Source: an uncultured Clostridia bacterium
Lineage (GTDB): Bacteria; Bacillota; Clostridia; Oscillospirales; Acutalibacteraceae
Assembly: GCA_947585615.1 (NCBI GenBank)
Contig: CANPXD010000005.1
Coordinates: forward strand, 1-45,934
Reading direction: 5' to 3'
Length of the DNA: 45,934 bases
The position numbers and the translations under genes were made by a program. Below, one piece after another: positions 41,860 through 45,934 of the stretch (positions are counted from its first letter, which is position 1; every line of letters begins with the position of its first letter). The notes under the pieces are model-generated. The model saw only the letters and a program-made list of their open reading frames with translations, was not told where the DNA came from and ran no database searches.

Positions 41860-42108
41860 TTAACGTTCTTCCAATTTGTATGATTTCAGTTCAATGAGCA
41901 TACCTGAACCATTATGATTCATTTCAACGGTTTTGTGAAATACATTTTCGGCGTCAATAAAGAATAAGCCTATATATGGGCTTTCACTGTCGCCGAGTTC
42001 GCCGGTTCTTTTAATCGTTGTGACAGATACTTTGTATATGAGATTTGTCACAATGTTGATTTCCGTATCGGCGTTATTTAGCTTTTTTGATAATTGTTCT
42101 GTAGACAT
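41860..42108 (-). CDS. Hypothetical protein
   Basis: 82 aa ORF within element; start codon at 42108. Confidence 0.5.
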   Translation of the reverse strand: MSTEQLSKKLNNADTEINIVTNLIYKVSVTTIKRTGELGDSESPYIGLFFIDAENVFHKTVEMNHNGSGMLIELKSYKLEER

Positions 42109-42172
42109 TTTTATACTCCGTGGTTTTTATTCCCCATTTTGATTTTTTTTTGTCGGTTTTTGATAAACTTTA

Positions 42173-42204
42173 TGGCTGGACACAGTTTTATCTATGTCCA
42201 GCCA
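42173..42204. terminator. Hairpin, probable terminator
   Basis: tggctggaca-N12-tgtccagcca; T-run weak. Confidence 0.45.
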
Positions 42205-42218
42205 CGGTTTAGCGGATA

Positions 42219-42953
42219 TTATTTCTTTACGGCTCCGCAACCCGTGCATTCGTAATGGTCAATGACCTTTTTCGTACCGACTTGTACTTTTTCGTAGCCG
42301 ATAAGTTCTTCTACGAGATGACCTGTACCATAATGGTCGTGGACTTTGAGATGGTCGCCGGATACAGCTACTTCACTTTGCCCTGTTTTACGACCGATTT
42401 CAGTGAAGTCTATTCCGCATACAGAACAGTAGTAATGTGTTACGCATTTGTATCGAGGCTGTTCCTCGTAGACGGGTTCCTCACGGTATACGGCTTTGTA
42501 AGTATGCTGATGTACCGTGGTTGCAGGTTTTGCTTTTTGTGTCGTTGGAGCCTTTGTAGTCGAAGTCGACTTTTTAGTCGCTGTAGGCTCTGTTGTGCGT
42601 TTCTGTGTTGTTGCAGAAACAGTGGATTTTTTAGTCGTCGTTTCAGCGGTATGTTTCGTTGTAACAGACGAAGCGGATTTGGTTGTAACGGGTTTCGCCG
42701 GTTCTACGCCTTTTTTGTCAGTCGGAGTTTCGGCATTTTTTTGTTCGGTAACAGTTTGTCCGTCGGAAACGGATGTTGTTTCTGTTTCTGCTGTGTCGCC
42801 TTTTGCGGTAGTGCCGTCGGTCTGTGTGATGTCCTGTGTGATTTCGGTATCATTTTGCGTTACCGTTGATTCCACGGGCGCACGAGCCGTACAAGCCGTG
42901 AGAAAGCAGACCGCGAGAACTACGAGCAGAATGCTTATGAGTTTCTTTTTCAT
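42219..42953 (-). CDS. Thr-rich putative lipoprotein with two C-terminal CxxC knuckles
   Basis: Lipobox LTAC; long T/K/A-rich linker; HQHTY...YYCSVCG...YECTGCGAVKK. Confidence 0.8.
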   Translation of the reverse strand: MKKKLISILLVVLAVCFLTACTARAPVESTVTQNDTEITQDITQTDGTTAKGDTAETETTSVSDGQTVTEQKNAETPTDKKGVEPAKPVTTKSASSVTTKHTAETTTKKSTVSATTQKRTTEPTATKKSTSTTKAPTTQKAKPATTVHQHTYKAVYREEPVYEEQPRYKCVTHYYCSVCGIDFTEIGRKTGQSEVAVSGDHLKVHDHYGTGHLVEELIGYEKVQVGTKKVIDHYECTGCGAVKK

Positions 42954-43079
42954 AGTAATGTACTCTCCTTATTATAAAATTTTTGAAAATATTATTTTCA
43001 CTTATAATCCCGGCACGGTTTACCGTGCTGTTTTCTCAGATGTGATATATTAAGAATTTCGGGAAAACAAGGCAACTCG

Positions 43080-43235
43080 TTACGAGTCGCCCTTATTATC
43101 TACCGTGCAAGTTATACTTGTTTGATTATGTGTTTCGGTACTGTCGTCGGCAAAAATGTGATAGGCGAGGATTCCTGTTCCTATCGTGAAACCTATGATA
43201 ATAGCTGTGACGCTTAATAACATTGTTAAAAGCAT
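43080..43235 (-). CDS. Small membrane protein
   Basis: 51 aa: MLLTMLLSVTAIIIGFTIGTGILAYHIFADDSTETHNQTSITCTVDNKGDS; one TM; weak RBS; not in supplied track. Confidence 0.4.
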   Translation of the reverse strand: MLLTMLLSVTAIIIGFTIGTGILAYHIFADDSTETHNQTSITCTVDNKGDS

Positions 43236-43252
43236 CACATTGATATGTTTTT

Positions 43253-44317
43253 TTAGCCTTTTATATAAGAATTGATGTCAAAAATCACTTTTTTATTTTT
43301 TTCTAAAACATCATCAACATTATCAACTGAAACATTTTTAGTGCCAATGGGATCAATGGTAAATTGTTCAAGATTTTTTCCTCTTGTGAGAAGATAATAT
43401 AAATTATATGTATTACCGTTTTCAATATCAACTCTATATCCAAAATAATATGAATCATATATTTGAAACCCTGTTGTTCCAAACTCAATTAAAGGTCCAA
43501 ACAATTCGATCTTGTTTAATTTAAGACTATATGTATCCTGTATATATGCAAAAGAATTATCAATAACTGGTGCATATTGCTCTACTAATGATTCAGAAAT
43601 AGCATTGTTACCTGTAGAATCAGTATTAATAACAATATTATACTGCAATGTTGGATTCGATGTATAATCTTCAATCGCTTTTATAGCCATTTTTCCTGCT
43701 TCAGAAGATTTAAAACATTCAATAAGGCCATTGTAAATATTATTGGCGGCTTTTTTATAATCGCCTGTTGTAAAACATTCAATATAATTATTCTTAACTA
43801 CATCTCTTAACTTATTTCCAAGTTCACCGTTCCAATCTGATAATTCAGGAACAAAATCATAGAAATTTTCATCAGATATATCAGAATATCTATGCCCGTA
43901 AATATCTATGCTGTTTTCATACTCGATTTTTAACTTTTCTTCCCATTCTTTCTCAGAATATATTGTAACATTTTCTATCAATTCGTTATAAGCCTTTTCA
44001 TTAGATTCTTTAACAAGTTCTTTAAAACTATTCTCTGCCATTTCCTCTATTTCAGAATCTTCCATATTTTCTAATTCACCTAAAGTCATTTCAGGATAGT
44101 ATATCATATTTGTACCATCTTCTTTGAAGATGAGAACAGATTCAACTTTAGCTTCTTTTGCAGGAATGGCGCTATCCTCGCTATTTACTAAAAGAAAAAT
44201 TCTGTGTTTATCTTCTAAATATCCGCTAAGCGTTGTATATTTAGATGATTTGCCACAGCCGACAAGCATTACTGCTATGAGAGCCACGCTTAAAATGACT
44301 GATAATGATTTTTTCAT
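43253..44317 (-). CDS. Putative lipoprotein of unknown function
   Basis: Start at MKKSLSVILSVALIAVMLVGCGKSS; lipobox LVGC. Confidence 0.8.
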   Translation of the reverse strand: MKKSLSVILSVALIAVMLVGCGKSSKYTTLSGYLEDKHRIFLLVNSEDSAIPAKEAKVESVLIFKEDGTNMIYYPEMTLGELENMEDSEIEEMAENSFKELVKESNEKAYNELIENVTIYSEKEWEEKLKIEYENSIDIYGHRYSDISDENFYDFVPELSDWNGELGNKLRDVVKNNYIECFTTGDYKKAANNIYNGLIECFKSSEAGKMAIKAIEDYTSNPTLQYNIVINTDSTGNNAISESLVEQYAPVIDNSFAYIQDTYSLKLNKIELFGPLIEFGTTGFQIYDSYYFGYRVDIENGNTYNLYYLLTRGKNLEQFTIDPIGTKNVSVDNVDDVLEKNKKVIFDINSYIKG

Positions 44318-44391
44318 AGTTTTTAATATCCTCCTAAAAATATAAATTTGCAGCCAAAACCACACATTAAACATTGCACCGGCAATAATAA

Positions 44392-44446
44392 ATACTCAGT
44401 ATATTGAGCATATTCAAATTATACTCAATATCTTTAGCATAGTCAA
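44392..44446. promoter_or_regulatory. Divergent promoter/operator region with 21-bp direct repeats
   Basis: atactcagtatattgagcata (44392-44412) and atactcaatatctttagcata (44421-44441); minus-strand promoter TTGACT-17-TATAAT (44446-44418). Confidence 0.65.
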
Positions 44447-44497
44447 GAGATTAGTTATGTTATTTTATTCATATATTATATTAAGAGATGATAGCAT

Positions 44498-44707
44498 ATG
44501 ATTTCTTACGCTCCGTTTTATAAAACCTTAAATAAAAAAGGCATAACTGAATACGCCCTGATTTTTAAGCACGGAATTCCCGCAAATACGCTCCATAGAA
44601 TGAAGCACGGCGAAGCAATTACCACAAAAACGCTTAATGAATTATGCTTCATTCTTGATTGCAGAGTTGAAGATATTTTAATTTATATAAAGAATGATAA
44701 AGAATAA
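44498..44707 (+). CDS. XRE/Cro-CI-like HTH regulator
   Basis: 69 aa; YALIFKHGIPANTLHRMKHGEAITTKTLNELCFILDCRVEDILIYI. Confidence 0.88.
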   Translation: MISYAPFYKTLNKKGITEYALIFKHGIPANTLHRMKHGEAITTKTLNELCFILDCRVEDILIYIKNDKE

Positions 44708-44708
44708 A

Positions 44709-44738
44709 ATCCTGCTTGTTAAAGGCAGGATTTTTTAT
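44709..44738 (+). terminator. Rho-independent terminator
   Basis: atcctgc-ttgttaaag-gcaggatttttt. Confidence 0.8.
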
Positions 44739-44881
44739 TTAATATTGATTTTTAAAACAATAACTGTTATTATATCAACAGAGCTTTTGCTCTCTTGGAG
44801 TTATCACTGATAACGGTAGGCGGTTAGTCCTCTTAATAAAAAGAGGGCAATGCCCTCTAATTGATTTTAGGGGGTGATGCT

Positions 44882-44962
44882 ATGGAATATTTAGCTTTTA
44901 TAGTAATTATTCTTATCGTAGCCACGGGCTACATAATAAGCATAAAAAACGACCGCCCATAA
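44882..44962 (+). CDS. Candidate type I toxin peptide (26 aa)
   Basis: MEYLAFIVIILIVATGYIISIKNDRP; strong RBS ttagggggtgatgct; promoter TTGATT-17-TATTAT at 44745-44773. Confidence 0.65.
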   Translation: MEYLAFIVIILIVATGYIISIKNDRP

Positions 44963-45026
44963 GCTCCACACTTAGGCAGTCGTTTGTCTAACTTGGGCTA
45001 ACCGTCTATCGGATAACTCCTTGTTC
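44943..45026 (-). ncRNA. Candidate antisense antitoxin RNA
   Basis: Minus strand promoter TTGACA-17-TATAAT (45061-45033); terminator aacgactgcctaag-N-cttatgggcggtcgttttttat. Confidence 0.65.
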
Positions 45027-45309
45027 ATTTTTATTATAATAAGCTGATTTCAATTTGTCAACAGTCAAGTTTTATTCCGCTTGATTTATATGGGATATTT
45101 TTTAATCGGTTTTATATCAACTCTCACTTATGCTTTTCATTATACCAACAGCAATAATTTGTCAAATCTCGACTGAGATTACGACAAAGAAAAAACTTTT
45201 TTCTTCATTATATGTTAAAAAGCTTTTTTCTTTGCTTGACAAATTATCTTATGTTGGTGACTTCTCCTTGCACTCGTAAGAGTAGTAATTATTTAAAGGA
45301 GTTGTCAAA

Positions 45310-45528
45310 ATGAAACTGACATACGAAATTAACAAAATTGATGAGTTCAAGGCTTGGAGCGGGGCAGTGGAAACCGTCAAAGCGATTATTGAAAATGATA
45401 AGCAAGATGAATTTATGTTCATTCTTGAAGACATTTTCCCTAATGGTTGTACTGAAACAGAGCTTAACGATTTCCTTTGGTTTGATGATGATTTCATCTT
45501 TTCCTCACTTGATATAAAACAAGATTAA
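45310..45528 (+). CDS. Small acidic hypothetical protein
   Basis: 72 aa; RBS aaaggagttgtcaaaatg. Confidence 0.65.
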   Translation: MKLTYEINKIDEFKAWSGAVETVKAIIENDKQDEFMFILEDIFPNGCTETELNDFLWFDDDFIFSSLDIKQD

Positions 45529-45542
45529 GCACATAAAAAATA

Positions 45543-45577
45543 TCCCTGCTTTGTTAAATCAAGGCAGGGATAAAATT
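45543..45577 (+). terminator. Rho-independent terminator
   Basis: tccctgct-N-aggcaggga-taaaatttt. Confidence 0.65.
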
Positions 45578-45597
45578 TTGAATATATTGTCCGTTTA

Positions 45598-45651
45598 CTG
45601 CAAACAAAATTAAGATTTTTTGCAAACAAATTGCAAACATTTTTGCAAAAA
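45598..45651 (+). repeat. Right-end GCAAACA array
   Basis: GCAAACA at 45600, 45622, 45633; degenerate GCAAAAA at 45645. Confidence 0.8.
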
Positions 45652-45775
45652 AAATGTTAAGCTATTGTTATATCGTTGTGATTTTATACAATGTAATTTT
45701 AAAAAAATTGTGCAAGTTAAACTAAAAATCACTAAAAAACACCAGAAAACATTACTTGTAAAGCTATTTGAAACG

Positions 45776-45820
45776 CTCCAAAACCGCGTGCCGAGGGTTC
45801 AAGTCCTTCTGCCCCTGCCA
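45776..45820 (+). repeat. attR core
   Basis: Identical 45 bp to 36153-36197. Confidence 0.95.
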
Positions 45821-45823
45821 AAT

Positions 45824-45853
45824 CAATCCCCGCCGCTTACGCGGCGGGGATTG
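45824..45853. terminator. 13-bp perfect GC-rich stem-loop downstream of attR
   Basis: caatccccgccgc-ttac-gcggcggggattg; no long T-run. Confidence 0.5.
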
Positions 45854-45928
45854 CAGTCTGTCAAAGAACCCCTGTTTTGTTTAGGCGAAGGCAGGGATTT
45901 TGTTGTATTTTGGGGTAAAAAATGAAAA
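45854..45928. repeat. Dispersed repeat copy, inverted relative to 1-75
   Basis: Reverse complement of 1-75, 2 mismatches. Confidence 0.9.
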
Positions 45929-45934
45929 GAAAGA

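Larger units (their letters stand above)
36153..45820. mobile_element. Integrative element in tRNA-Trp (IME-like)
   Basis: 45-bp perfect direct repeats at both ends; integrase, Xis, Rep and FtsK-like genes; no T4SS genes visible. Confidence 0.9.

Noticed and set aside
41691-41897. 68-aa plus-strand ORF MNKYNKYYNKLYKYT...
   Set aside because: AT-rich, Asn/Tyr/Lys composition, no RBS; likely random ORF in an AT-rich spacer.
42255-42869. 204-aa plus-strand ORF rich in Cys/Phe/Arg, and 42517-43053
   Set aside because: Antisense shadow of the low-complexity Thr-rich lipoprotein gene; no RBS or family motifs.
45620-45925. 101-aa plus-strand ORF ending ...LFCLGEGRDFVVFWGKK
   Set aside because: Runs through the tRNA-derived att site and the dispersed terminal repeat; not a plausible gene.

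Overview
The window is a 45.9 kb low-GC Firmicutes (Clostridia/Ruminococcaceae-like) segment: about 36 kb of ordinary chromosome followed by a compact integrated mobile element. Chromosomal part: uvrB-MATE-uvrA-hydE-hydF run, pseudouridine synthase, a probable Re-citrate synthase with a GntR regulator, a feoA/feoA/feoB iron-uptake locus with a DtxR-type regulator, lacZ-acpS-nnrD run, spoIIID, proC, metK behind a SAM-I (S-box) riboswitch, araB-araA-araD, a CNNM/hemolysin-like protein, a CAU tRNA, larB-larC and tRNA-Trp. Mobile part (about 36153-45820): an element integrated into the 3' half of tRNA-Trp, bounded by a perfect 45-bp direct repeat. It encodes a tyrosine integrase, an Xis-like protein, a replication initiator/relaxase-like protein (HUH-type Rep domain plus P-loop helicase domain), an FtsK/TcpA-like ATPase, two lipoproteins, an XRE regulator and several small ORFs. 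The most interesting signals are non-coding: (1) three clustered inverted repeats just upstream of rep (candidate dso/oriT), (2) matched GCAAACA arrays with identical 22/11-bp spacing at both element ends (candidate integrase arm sites), (3) a candidate type I toxin-antitoxin locus with a 26-aa membrane peptide and a convergent antisense RNA driven by a perfect TTGACA-17-TATAAT promoter, (4) four TTAG-N6-CTAA boxes around the feo locus, (5) a 27-bp perfect palindrome over the -10 of the citrate-synthase-like gene, and (6) a 75-bp inverted repeat at the two extreme ends of the window. All family assignments come from reading the translations; no database search was run.
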